Positions 1-10,779 of a stretch of DNA of 64,000 nucleotides are shown one piece after another. This DNA comes from Nepenthes gracilis. Its lineage: Eukaryota; Streptophyta; Magnoliopsida; Caryophyllales; Nepenthaceae. The notes under the pieces are model-generated. The model searched no databases. It saw only the letters and a program-made list of their open reading frames with translations, and was not told the origin of the DNA. Location: contig BSYO01000035.1 of NCBI GenBank assembly GCA_033239525.1, positions 5,368,627-5,432,626 on the forward strand, read 5' to 3'. Position numbers and translations under genes: made by a program. Each line of letters opens with the position of its first letter. Within the stretch, counting starts at the first letter, position 1.

Positions 1-29
1 TGATGGCGGCCCCCTGGCACTAGCAAGGC

Positions 30-610
30 ATGAGCGTGCGAATGTGGACGACCTCACAAGGCCGCCTCGCAACTCCCGGGAGAAGGCAAAGCAATCCAGG
101 CCCACGCTCCCAGCCCGTATCCGGAAGCGCCCTGCAGGCAACTCGGCGTGGATCACGGCGAGTGAGGACTACCTCAACAGAAGAAGTCCATGAGCCAAGC
201 CCAGACGCGAAAGGGCTCGAAAGGCATGGAAGACTGTCTTTGGGCCCCAAACCGAGGAACGAGTCGGCGGAGGACGAGAAGATCTCGCCCAGGACGGGGG
301 AAGAGGAAAAGTGGCAAGCGCCGGCCGTGAAAGACTCAAGGCCGTCCGGCAAAAGAGCTCCGAGCGGATGGTCCTTGGGAGACGGGCCTCGGCCCACCTG
401 CCTTGACTCCCTCACCAACATCAGGCGATCGGGAAGAGGGTTCTGAGATGGCCCAAGCTATCACAACAGGAGAGGAGGCGACCGAGTGGGAGCATCATTA
501 CCACTCTATACTGGCCACCTACACCGAAAAAATCAGCTTCGGAAGCTCTGGCGAAAATCGAGCAGCCTCATGATAGAGGGCTATCTCGACTGTTTTCTTC
601 GCCGCTGACC
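30..610 (+). pseudogene. Truncated Gag remnant of copy A
   Basis: The conceptual protein can be matched piecewise to the better preserved Gag of copy C: a lysine/arginine-rich middle part with GLxRxW, a PSG...PERMV stretch, and a DSLTNI segment just before the zinc-knuckle region. Frame is lost several times by small indels, and the C-x2-H-x4-H-x4-C knuckle seen in copy C is not preserved. It cannot encode a working Gag. Confidence 0.6.
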
Positions 611-904
611 CCGGGCATCTTTGGTCGCGCCGCTCAAAGGGGTAAGGCCGTGAATGGGCGTGGGAGCACGCTTGACCTTTCGGGGCGCCACATACTGCGA
701 GGCCACCCCAAACCGCGGTGCCGCGAGGACAGGAGGAGACGAAGAAGAGGAGCATGAAGTGCCCAAGCCTTGTGGTGCTAAAAAAAAAAGGAGACAGTAG
801 GCCCCTGGAAGCCTGTGTAAAATATTTACATTAATGAAAATGTCTTTCCATGACTCCCATTCTCAAGCATTCTCATGCTCCCTCACCAAGCAACTCGCAA
901 AGAT

Positions 905-1275
905 CCAACAAAACTACGCTAACCCGAGCGACGGCACATTTAATCGGACGGTCGCAACAAAACTTGGCGCTAACCCGATTGATCCGATGCCGGACGATGG
1001 TCAAAAACAAAACTGGGCGCCCACCCGATTGACCAAATGGTCGGACCCCAAGGGTCGCAACAAAATCAGAGATCCGAGCGAACAAATGCCAATTCGGACA
1101 GTGGTCGGAGTAATAAAGTGGCGCAACCCGCGACTCCGACAGTCGGACTGATGGTCGGCAACAAAACTGGCGCTAATTCCGACGGCCAATAGTCGGACCA
1201 GTGGTTAGGCAACAAAACTTGGGCGCCAACCCGAGCGACTTAATGGCTCCGACCCCACGGCCGTGAGCAACAAAA
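905..1275 (+). repeat. Tandem array of ~51-bp units in copy A
   Basis: About eight units, each marked by a core close to GCAACAAAACTTGGCGC followed by an (A)CCCGA-rich spacer. Cores recur every 45-57 bases. The same array lies between gag and the antisense ORF in copies B (about eight units) and C (five units, opposite orientation). Confidence 0.75.
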
Positions 1276-1689
1276 CCTCGGCCAAGACCGAGCGGCCACT
1301 AGAGACGGGACCCGAGGTCAAACTCAAAAAAGTTGGCCGCGACAAAGCGGTCTAAAGGCCGCGCAAGAAAATAAAGCCAAAGGGTTAGAAGCTAGAAAAG
1401 TCCCAAGAGGACCGCATGCCCAAATCTAAGAGGTTCGAGCACTGAGAGAGGGTCACGCACCAACACTACAAGCGTTAGCACCGAACAAAGCAATGCAAGA
1501 AAAAGAGAAAAAACTGGCGCCCTGCAAGTAAGACAAAAAAGCGTCCGAAACTCTAATGCGAAAAGGACCAAGTCTTATTTAAAAAATGAATGTATATCTA
1601 GTATAACAAAACAAGAAAAGAAACAACATATCGAGGAGCGCCCCTCGCCTCCCTCCCTTGAGCTCCCGGACTCAAGATCTCGCACGATC

Positions 1690-3658
1690 CACTAGAGCAG
1701 CCCCTCGGGCGTAAGAGGTTCACCATCGAGCCCCGCCTCGAGAGGCCGGGGAAAGGTAGATCAACAACGCCGTGCCATAAGTCTTCTACGCTCGCGCCCG
1801 GCGTTCCGGGATCGAGGGACTCTGCCATGGAAAATGTCGCGACGAACTAATCGCGCCACCTACGGCACCAAATGAATGTCGCCCCGTAACTTGCCTTCCA
1901 ACACCGGGTGCCATCTCGGCGACTCCGCTGTGACGCCCTCAATCTCTCTTTCCCGTGAAGGATCCGATCTGAAGGAGGCCTATGCCGGGAAGCTTGGATG
2001 GTGTCCTCAAAGAAGCAATCCTCTCCTTAGCTTTTGTGTACCTAACTCGCTTACCTCGCCGCGGTCTCACGGGCGGCCCTCAAGACCCCATCTCTAGGCG
2101 GGATTGAGCGATCACTCCCACTAGTCCACTAAGGCCCCGATCGTGCCCCGGAGTGCAGCGTAAATGCTCGTCAAAAACGAACAAATGGGAACAAGGCGGA
2201 AGGAAAGAGGGTTACCTTAGAAATGAGAGGATCATCCACATCCGCACTCCCGAGATCTGGGACTCAAGACCGCTAAGCCGAGACCCGCAGCGCTCGGGAA
2301 CCACGCGGCTAAAAAGGCACTGAAAGTCCGCCTCAAAATCAGCGTCCCCGGGGCTACAGGGGAGCCTCTCGGCTCAACCACAAAAGGCTCGAGAAGGATC
2401 GAGGGCACGAGCCCATCGACACTGGTCCCTCGACTTCGCGGCCTCACGTCACTCCTGACCATCATTCCCTCTGAGTCCACCATGACGCTCCCGCCTTCTA
2501 TGTCCTCGGAAGGGTGATTAATCCTGTCCGAGACGTCACTTTCAGATCATCGAGCTCCAAAGACAGGATCATCCAGTGTGGCCGGACGTCAAGAAAACTC
2601 GCGATGCAGGCGGGCACCTCCCGTGAATGCGAGGCGGGAGGATTAGCAGTGGAAGTGAAGGCGGAGACCCTCGGATCCCGAGAGAGGACCCCCAAAGAAG
2701 GACACCAATCCTCGGCCTTTTATCAAAGGAACATCATCGTGTCATCATCGAGGTCTCGGCGTCAGAGCTCCGCACCCTCGAGCAGCCGCCCAAGGCTCAG
2801 CAAGATTGCGGTGGCGGTAAAGGCGAGACCTCCAGGACCCGAGTGACTCGTGCAAGGGAATAGTCCCCGCCTCTTATTCGCAGGAGCAGCGCGTCTCGTC
2901 GCTCGAGATCATCGATGTCAAAGACATCGTTATCATCGAAGGAGGGCTCAAGAACGAGACCACCAATCCTCGAGTGTCCAGCTCCCGTCCTGGTCTCTCC
3001 TTGGCCTTCTGAAGGAGCGGCGGGGGAGCCTCATCCCCCAGCCCCCACTGGGCGATCTTGAACTTGAGAAGACGAGCGTGATATGCGCTTGTTCAAGTGA
3101 AAGCTCCACAGATTGCCCTTTCAAGTAGTGTACCTTCACATTCTCCCCATCCTCCCTCGAAGGGTCGTGATCTTGTGCCAACCACTTTCCCAGCTTAGAA
3201 GGGATGGACTAGTGCTCATGACGCCAGGAAGAAAAATTTATCCTTCCACGCCCGTGAGTCAGGTTACCCCTCAAGACAAAAGAAAATTAGGGCGGAGTCA
3301 TCACAATCCAGGTTAAGGTTACGAGTAAAAACGGAACATCACATTATTTGTAAGAGCATTCAAGAGCTTCGTGACAGGAAGAAAACGCATTGAGGACACC
3401 GGATACTCTTCACGTTTGGTCAAGTCAACAAAAAGGCACCTCGAGCGTCCTCATAATGTCGTAAAGCTCCTCCGCATGATAGGAAAAGTGAGCCCGCTGA
3501 GGTAGACTTGAAATGGTGTGAAGCCATCCGGAGGGTACGGTGCCCTATCGTGCGCTCAGGAATCATCATCACCATAGACTCGTGGATTCGGAGATTGAAC
3601 TGGTCTCAAGTGAAAATTTAACGATCACCATGGAGGCAATGTCTTACCTAGGCGCCAT
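1690..3658 (-). pseudogene. Antisense ORF of copy A (PF04195-like 'putative gypsy-type transposon' protein), decayed
   Basis: It runs opposite to the element's own transcription. The start codon at 3,658 (MAP...) corresponds to those of copies B and C, and an acidic FEADF segment and the C-terminal PEE motif region can be followed in broken frames. A short intron corresponding to those of B (7,387-7,457) and C (38,146-38,213) is recognisable near 2,146-2,215, with a good GT donor, but its acceptor reads CAC instead of CAG. Many small indels. Non-functional. Confidence 0.6.
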
Positions 3659-3773
3659 GAACGCAGAAAACAAAGACGAAGAAGAAGTTTGAACGAAGTA
3701 GAGCGAAAAGTCTCGGCCGTCCCGAAGGGGAAAACGAATAGCAAAGCCAAGATGAAAAAATCGCAACGAGGCG

Positions 3774-3783
3774 TTTAAATAAA
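3774..3783 (-). promoter_or_regulatory. TATA-like box of the antisense ORF, copy A
   Basis: TTTATTTAAA on the minus strand, ~115 bases upstream of the antisense start codon. The same motif sits upstream of the antisense ORF in copies B and C. Confidence 0.35.
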
Positions 3784-4095
3784 CCGAGTGCGAAAAGGCG
3801 TATTCATTACCTTTGCCACGCGTCGATCGGCCATTCGTTTAGGGAATGATGGCCTTTCCTTCCAAAGGATGCACTGCCCGCCGTCACATCAGCAGTACGC
3901 ATTTAATGCTCCCCCGGAGAAGGCCCAGCCCGGCCAGAAAAGCCCCTAGACCCCTTAAGAGGTCCCTGGGGCACCCCCATTGCTCAACGCAAGACTTGCC
4001 ATGTTGACATACATACTCGGACCCGGTCAATTCCTCCAACATGATGGCACTTCACGCAAATGGCGAGAACTTCGGGCCCTTTGGCACTGGGGCTA

Positions 4096-5057
4096 TGTTG
4101 GGCAATATAAGAGCTTCCCATAAAATACTAAATGGAAAGAAAAGCGGGAATAGAGGCCCAAAGGCCCAAGACCAAGACCATTGGTGCCCAAGAAGTCCCA
4201 TCCGCTTATGAAAGCTCGTGAACAACGCCGAGAAACCCGAGTGCCCCGGATCAAAAAAGAAATTTAGAAGCAGAGCGAGAACTCTAAGGCCAATGAGAGG
4301 TCGTGGGAAAAGGCTCCCGGACTTTCTAGAAGATCCCCCAAGAACTACCGCCTTACAAGTCCACGAGCTCACAAGGTGCCCCACTCGGGGACATGGATTG
4401 CTCATTCAACGGAGAGAATGCCACCAGGCAATTTCTGCCGATTCAGCAAACCCGCAACCACCGCCATCGCCGTCTCAACAGGCACGCCTAGTCAAATCAA
4501 GATCATCACTCGGACCACTGCATGCGCAGGCACATCGCGGCGCTAGCGCATGCCTTACCGCGCACGTCGGCCAGATTAAAGGGAGTCGGTGGACCAGCTT
4601 CTCAACCACGCGATGGACGTCACGTGTCTCCTTCCCAACGGACTGGTTTCCCCATAAATACTCAAAGAAAGTTCCTTTCTAAAGGGATGGGACTCTCTCT
4701 CTCAGATTAGCTCCACAGGACACTCCTTCCCCAAAATCAGCTTCATAAAGAAGAGTAAAAGACTCCCAGCGAGTATAGTTTTCCAAGGGAGAAACACGAT
4801 ACAAGAGGCATGGAAGTGATTAACCCTCACAACTGTACTTTGTAAAGACTTCAACCCAAATAGTGAAGCGCTTTCAAGGCCCTGAGCCCCGTGGTTTTTT
4901 CTCCCCATTCAAGAGGAGGTTTTCCACGTAAAAAATTCGGTCTCAATCTTTATCTTGTGTCCAACACCCCAAACCCTTGTGTTGCCTGGGAACCACGGAT
5001 TCGTCGGACCTCGCCAACCTCTGCATCTCTCGGACCCCGTGGAACCAGATCGTAACA
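4096..5057 (+). repeat. LTR shared by copies A (3' LTR) and B (5' LTR)
   Basis: It starts TGTTGGGC after a purine tract (GCACTGGGGCTA) and ends GTAACA directly before a primer-binding site. The 3' half is collinear with the LTRs at 9,366-10,350, 35,305-36,269 and 40,400-41,378. One LTR preceded by a polypurine tract and followed by a PBS shows that A and B form a tandem LTR-internal-LTR-internal-LTR structure. Confidence 0.9.
4621..4660 (+). promoter_or_regulatory. LTR promoter: G-box and TATA box
   Basis: CACGTG at 4,621-4,626 followed ~30 bases later by CATAAATA at 4,653-4,660 (TATAAATA in the other three LTRs). The spacing is kept in all four LTRs of this family. CACGTG is the G-box/ABRE core bound by plant bZIP and bHLH factors. 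Confidence 0.55.
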
Positions 5058-5075
5058 TTGGCACCGTCTGTGGGA
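5058..5075 (+). other. Primer-binding site of copy B
   Basis: TTGGCACCGTCTGTGGGA directly follows the LTR. Copy C has TTGGCGCCGTCTGTGGGA. TGGCGCCGT matches the PBS start complementary to the 3' end of plant tRNA-Asp used by many Ty3/gypsy Tat-type elements. Copy B carries a G-to-A change in it. Confidence 0.7.
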
Positions 5076-5321
5076 AGGAAAAACAAAAAACTCATAACTT
5101 CCCACTCTCCTACAACGAGCAACGCTAAAGATGATCCATAGACAAGACAGTACGTCCACCCGGGAAGAGGAGCGCTACGGCAGATGCGCCCATCGGGTGG
5201 CAGTGAGCGGCCGCGGCGTGGCGTAGCGTGCTAGTGCGAGAACAATGGACTTCCCACAAGAGCCGCCTGCAACCTCCCGGAGAAGGCGGGGCGAACAATC
5301 TAGGGGCCCACGTCCAAAGCC

Positions 5322-5860
5322 GTGATAGGAAGCGCCCTGCAGGCAACGCCGGCGTGGACTCTGGCGAGTGAGGGACTACCTCAACAGAAGAAGTCCATGA
5401 GCCAAGCCCCGACGAAGAAAGGGCTCAAAAGGCATTGGAAGACTGTCTTTGGGCCCAAAACCGACGAAACGAGTCAGCCGGGAGGACGAGAAGATCCCTG
5501 CCCCAGGGGCGGGGGGAAGGAGGCAAAAAGAAGGGCAAGCGCCGCCCGTGAAGACTCAAGGGCCGTCCGGGCAAAAAGAGCCCGAGCGGATGGTCCGCGG
5601 GGAGACGGGCCCTCGGCCCCAGCAGCCTTCACCGACTCCCTCACCAACATCCCGAGGTCAGATCAGGGAAGAGGAGTTCACGAGATGGCCCAAGCGTATC
5701 AAGAACCCAGAGGGAGGCGGGTGGGAGCATCATTACCACACGCAGTCAAGGTCACGACACCGAAAATCTGCCGGAAGCTCTAGGCGAAAATCGGCGGCTC
5801 GGGGAGAGGGCTATCTCGACCGTTTCTTGCCTTGCCCCGGGTACTGCCGGCCGCGCCGCC
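5322..5860 (+). pseudogene. Truncated Gag remnant of copy B
   Basis: The frame starting at 5,322 carries KKSMSQAPTKKGLKRHWKTV, matching KKSMSLAPSRKGLKRLWKTV of copy C, then PSAPAAFTDSLTNI. A frameshift follows, and the homologous sequence continues in another frame as REEEFTRWPKRIKNPEGG and ends in ARGEGYLDRFLP. The knuckle cysteines are lost (WEHHYHTQ instead of WEYCHYHG). As in copy C there is no room for the usual capsid domain between the basic region and the knuckle. Confidence 0.7.
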
Positions 5861-6127
5861 AAAGGGTTAAGGCCATAATGGGCGTGGAGCACGCTTGACC
5901 ACATTTGGGCGCTAATACTGCGAGGCCCCCAAACGCAGCTGTCGCAAGGACCAGGGAGACGACAGAAGAGGAGCATGAAGGCCCAAGCGCGCGGACTGCT
6001 AAAAAAAAAAAGGGAGACAGAAAAGGCCCTGGAAGTCGGTGTAAAATATTTACATTAATGAAAATGTCTTTCCATGACTCCCATTCAAGCATTCTCATGC
6101 TCCTCACCAACAATAAGGCTTAAAGCA

Positions 6128-6530
6128 TCCAACAAAACTGGGCGCCAACCCCGAGCGACCCCGGCGGGCCTGACCCCGGTGGTGCAACAAAAGCTTGGGC
6201 GCCAACCCGATTGACCTGATGGTCGGACCCAGTGGTCGCAACAAAACAGCGCCCAGCCGACACCCTGGGGCCGTCGGACAGTGGTCGCAACAAAACTGGG
6301 CGCAATTGGCGACTCCACGTGGCCGGACCAGTGGTCGTAATAAAATTGGCGCAACCCGAGACCCCCAATGGTCGATGGTCGTGCAACAAAACTTGGCGCT
6401 AACCCGAAATACCTCCCGGGGCCGTCGGACCCAGTGGTTAGGCAACAAAATCAAGGCGTCAACCCGAGCGACCCCAATGGTCGGACCCCAGCGGTCAGGC
6501 AACAAAAACTCGGCCGTGACCGAGCGGCCC
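6128..6530 (+). repeat. Tandem array of ~51-bp units in copy B
   Basis: About eight units with the GCAACAAAACTTGGGCGC-type core, each with a spacer containing CCGGTGGT or GGACCCAGTGGT. It is collinear with the arrays at 905-1,275 and 39,100-39,335. Confidence 0.75.
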
Positions 6531-6934
6531 TAGAGGACGGGACCCTGAGGTCAAAACTCAAAAAATTCGGCCGTGACCAAGCGGTCCTAAAGGCCAGGCA
6601 AGAAAAATAAAGCCGAAAGGGTTAGAAGCTAGAAAGTCCCCAAGAGGACCGCATGCCCAAATCTAAGAAGGTTCGAGCACCTGAGAGAGGTCACGCACCC
6701 AACACTAAGGCGTTGGGCACCGAACAGCGCGCCGCAAGAAAAAAGAGAAAAAGACACGCCCATGCAAGTAAGACAAAAAAAGCGTCCGAAACTCTAATGC
6801 GAAAAGGACCAAGTCTTATTCATAAAAAATGAATGTATATACAAGTATAACAAAACAAGAAAAGAAACAACATATCAAGGGAGCGCCCCTCAGCTCCCTC
6901 CTTGAGCTTCCTGGACTCCTGAAGATCTCGCCTG

Positions 6935-8924
6935 ATCCACTAGAGCAGCCTCCTCGGGCGTAAGAGGTTCACCATCAGGCCCTGCCTGAGGAGGCCCGGG
7001 AAGGTAGATCAACAACGCCAGAAGTCTTCACGCTCGAGCGCTGGCGTTCTCGGGATCGAGGACGGCTATAAAATGCGGACGAACCAATCGCGCCACCCGG
7101 CGGCACAAATGAATGTCGTCCCAGAACTTGCCTTCAACACCGGTGCCGTCAAATGACCGCACGGGCGTCCTCGATCTCTTCTGGTGAAGGATCCGATCTG
7201 AAGGAGGCCCCGGCCGCCGCGAAGCAGCGGTGTCCTCCAAAGAAGCAATCCCTCTCCTTAGCTTCAGCCAACTCCTTCCGCTCGCATGGGCATGCCTCGT
7301 AGGCGGCCCTCGAAGACCCCATCTCTAGGCGGGATTGAGCGATCACCCCATTTAGTCCACTAAGGCCCCGATCGAGCCCCACGAGGCTGCAGCTATAAAT
7401 GCTCGTCAAAAAAAACGAACAAATGGGAACAAGGCGGGGAAGGAAGCAGAGGGTTACCTTAGAAATGAGAGGATCATCCCCTGTGCTGCACTCCCCAAGG
7501 ATCTCAGACTCCTGAAGACCGCTTCTGGACCCCGCAGGCGCCCCCTTGGACACAGACTCGTCAGCTATAAAAGGCACTGGAAAGTCCGCCTCAAAATCAG
7601 CGTCCCCGGGGAACACGGGGAGCCTCTCGGCTTCAACCACAAAAGGACGCTCAGAAGGATCGAGGGGCACGAGCCCATCGACACTTGGGTCCTCGACTTC
7701 CACAGCCTCACGTGCACCGCTCCGGCCATCATTCCCTCTCGCAGTCCACCATGACGCTCCCGCCTTCTATGTCCTCGGAAGGGTGATTAATCTGTCAGGG
7801 CCGAGACGTGGTCAGCGAGAGCTCAGGCGAAGGATCATCCGGGGCAATGGACGTCCAAAACTCTCGATCAGGCGGGCACCTCGTGAATGCAGCAGGAGGA
7901 TTAGCGGTGGAAGAAGGCGAGACCCTCGGATCCCAGGACCCCAAAGAAGGACACCAATCCTCGGCCTCTTTATCAAAGGAACATCATCGTCATCATCGTA
8001 GGTCTCGGCGTCCGAGAGCTCGCCACTCGAACAGTGCCCCGAAGGCTCAAGAAGATTAGCGGTGGCGTGAAACGAGACCTCGGAGACCACGAGGACTCGG
8101 GCAAGGAATAGTCCCGACCTCTTGTTCGAGAGAGCAGCCACGTCCCTCGTCGCTCGGATCATCGATGTCAAAGACATACGTTATCATCGAGAGGGGCTCG
8201 GCAACGAGACCACCAATCCTCGGTGTCCCGCCTCCCATCCTGCCTCCTCTCCTTTGCTTTCATGAAGGAGGGCGGGAGCCTCATCCGCCTTGATCCCCAC
8301 TTGGCAATCTTGAACTTCGAAGACGGCCGAGATATTGCGCTTGTTCAAGTGAAAGCTCCATGATTGGCGAAGACTAAGTCCGTGTACACCTTCACATTCT
8401 CCTCATCCTCCTCGAAGGGTCGTACATCTTGCATCAAGCAACCACTTTCCCCACTTAGAAGGGATGGACTAGTGCTCATGGACGCCCAGAAGAAAAAAAT
8501 TTATCCTTCCACCACTTCGTGGAGTCCGGTTACCCCGCACAAAAAGAAAATTCGGGCGAGTCATCACAATCCGATTAAGGTTCCAGTAAAACGGAACATC
8601 ACATTGATCAGAAGAGCATTCAAGAGCTTCTCACACCAGGAAGAAAACGACGGGACACAGGATACCTTGCGTTTGGTCAAGTCTGGCAAAAGGCACCTCG
8701 AGCGTCCTCATAATGCATAAGCTCCTCGCAATGGAAAACCGTAGCCCGCCTTTGAGGTAGACTTCAGAACGGGCAGTGGCAAAGCCATGGGAGGGGTACA
8801 GTGCCCTATCGTGCGGCTCCGGAATCATCATCACCATAGACTCAGGGATTCGATATTGAGCTCGAATCTCCGTGAGTATGTCGAACGTCACCATGGAGGC
8901 AATGTCTCTCACTCTAGGCGCCAT
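6935..8924 (-). pseudogene. Antisense ORF of copy B (PF04195-like protein), with intron
   Basis: Start codon at 8,924. The first 97 codons are open (MAPRVRDIAS..., DRALYPSHGF, LKGGLRFSI) and resemble the N-terminal part of the plant 'putative gypsy type transposon' domain. A frame running from about 7,703 gives an acidic segment (EDPSVDGLVPLDPSERP, FEADFPVPF, DESVSK, STGDDPLISK). A 71-bp intron at 7,457-7,387 has donor AAG|GTAACC and acceptor GCTGCAG, at the same place as in copy C. Codon 21 is CGA here where copy C has the stop TGA. Frameshifts elsewhere make it a pseudogene. Confidence 0.7.
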
Positions 8925-9044
8925 GAACGCAGAAAAACAAAGACGAAGAAGAAGTTTGAACGAAGTAGAAAGCGAAAAGTCTCAGCGATCAGAAGGGAAA
9001 ACGAATAGGCAGGCGCGAAGATGAAAAATCAGGGCAATGAGGCG

Positions 9045-9054
9045 TTTAAATAAA
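9045..9054 (-). promoter_or_regulatory. TATA-like box of the antisense ORF, copy B
   Basis: TTTATTTAAA on the minus strand about 120 bases before the start codon at 8,924, in the same context as in copies A and C. Confidence 0.35.
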
Positions 9055-9365
9055 CCCCGAGCTGGCGTATTCATTACCTTTGCCACGCGTCGATCGGCCG
9101 TTCGTTTAGGGGAATGATGGCCTTTCCTTCCCAAGTGCTGCCCGGTAGCGTCACATCAGCCAGTGCACCGCATTTAATGCTCCCGAGAAGCTGGGCGGCG
9201 GCAAAAAAGCCCCGGACCCAGAAGAGGTCCTGGGGGCACCCCCCATTAAGCTCAACGCAGTACTTGCCACAAGGACATACATACTCGGACGGTCAATTCC
9301 TCCAACATGATAGCGACTTCATGCCAAATGGCCGAGAACTTCGGGCCCTTTGGCATGGGGGGCTA

Positions 9366-10350
9366 TGTTGGGCCCCAATATAAGAGCCCATAAAAATACG
9401 GCCCGGAAGAAAAGCCCAGAATAGAGGCCCAAAGGCCCAAGACCAAGACCATAGCTGAAGCCCAAGAAGTCCCATCCGCTTATGAAAAAGCTCGGGAACA
9501 ACGCCAGCAAAACCCGAGTGCCCAGATACAAAAAGGGCCGAGAACTTTAGAAGCCCGGCCGAGAACTTTAGAAGCCCAGCCGAGAGGTCAGAAAAAGGCT
9601 TTCGGACTTTCCCAGAAGATCCCCCAAGAACTACCGCCTCTTACAAGTCCACGAGCTCACAAGGTGCCCCACTCAGGGATGGGGACTACTCATTCAAGAC
9701 CAGGAATACCAGCTAGGCAACTTCGTCGATTCCCAACAGACCTGCAACCACTGCCAATCGCCGTCTCAACAGGGCACGCCTAGTCAAATCAAGACTGTCA
9801 TTCAGACCCTGCATGCGTAGGCCTGCCAGCGGCGCTAGCCGCATGCCTTACCACGCACGTCAGCAGTATTAAAGGGAGTCAGTGGACCAGTTTCTCAACC
9901 ACGCGATGGACGCCACGTGTCTCCTCCCCAACGGCCTGGCTTCCCCTATAAATACTCAGCAAAGTCCCTTTCTAAAGGGACCAGACTGTCTCTCTCAGAT
10001 TAGCTCCATGGGACACTCCTTCCCCAAAATCAGCTCCATAAAGAAGAGTAAAAGACTCCCAGCGAGCATAGTTTTTCAAGGGAGAAACACGATACAAGAG
10101 GCAGGGAAGTGATTAACCCTCACAACTGTACTTTGTAAAGACTTCAACCCAAATAGTAAAGCACTTTCAAGGCTCTGAGCCCCGTGATTTTTTCTCCCCA
10201 TTCAAGAGGAGATTTTCCACGTAAAAAATTCGATCTCAATCTTTATCTCGTGTCCAACACCCCAAACCCTTGTGTTGCCTGGGAACCACGGATCCGTCAG
10301 ACCTCGCCAACCTCTGCATCTCTCGGACCCCGTGAAATCATAACGCAACA
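9366..10350 (+). repeat. 3' LTR of copy B
   Basis: It starts TGTTGGGCCCC right after GGCATGGGGGGCTA and ends ACGCAACA, where plain AT-rich DNA begins. 985 bp. Compared with the LTR at 4,096 it has many small indels and a local duplication of GAGAACTTTAGAAGCC (9,540-9,570). Its flanking target duplication cannot be tested because the left boundary of the tandem structure is outside the window. Confidence 0.88.
9914..9954 (+). promoter_or_regulatory. LTR promoter: G-box and TATA box, copy B 3' LTR
   Basis: CACGTG at 9,914-9,919 and TATAAATA at 9,947-9,954, the same pair and spacing as in the other LTRs of this family. Confidence 0.55.
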
Positions 10351-10779
10351 GACAATAATACTATTAAATAAATAAAATATATTAAATTTTTCACAGGATT
10401 ATATTAAACATTCATTTGGACAATATTCATAAAAATTGCAATATATATATATATATATCGATCCTGATTTATTGGTTGTGTCAAATTCTTAATTATAAAT
10501 AATTATTATAAAAATTATAATAACTAAAATATCTATAAAAAAACTACCTTCTCAAAGTACAAGGTAGAAAACATAATGTCCAAGGCTCATAACCCCAAAA
10601 ATAAATATTTCAACTACTATAAAAAAAAGTACAGTCCCACCATGCTAAAAAAAGGAACAAATAAAATAGACGGTAATGTCTTTTAAATTAACTAATGTCA
10701 CTATAATACTTATGAATTTAATAAATCAGATGTTTTAATTTTACATTATTAAATTTATAGTAGTATTTATTGATAATAT
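10351..10779. other. AT-rich spacer, no gene seen
   Basis: AT-rich DNA with a short (AT)n run at about 10,441-10,458. No recognisable coding or repeat homology inside the window. Confidence 0.5.

Larger units (their letters stand above)
1..4095 (+). mobile_element. Internal region of non-autonomous LTR retrotransposon, copy A (left end outside window)
   Basis: This stretch has the same order of parts as copies B and C: a gag remnant, a ~51-bp tandem array, an antisense ORF, and a purine tract abutting the LTR at 4,096. By alignment with copy B, base 1 lies roughly 130 bp inside the element's primer-binding site, so the 5' LTR of copy A should lie just upstream of the window. No protease, reverse transcriptase, RNase H or integrase motif is visible on either strand. 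The copy is full of one- to three-base gaps relative to B and C, so no reading frame is intact. Confidence 0.8.
5058..9365 (+). mobile_element. Internal region of non-autonomous LTR retrotransposon, copy B
   Basis: A 4.3-kb internal region between the LTRs at 4,096-5,057 and 9,366-10,350, with PBS at its left end and the purine tract GGCATGGGGGGCTA at its right end. Contents in order: broken gag, ~51-bp tandem array, antisense PF04195-like pseudogene. No pol domains. It must have depended on enzymes supplied in trans. Confidence 0.85.
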
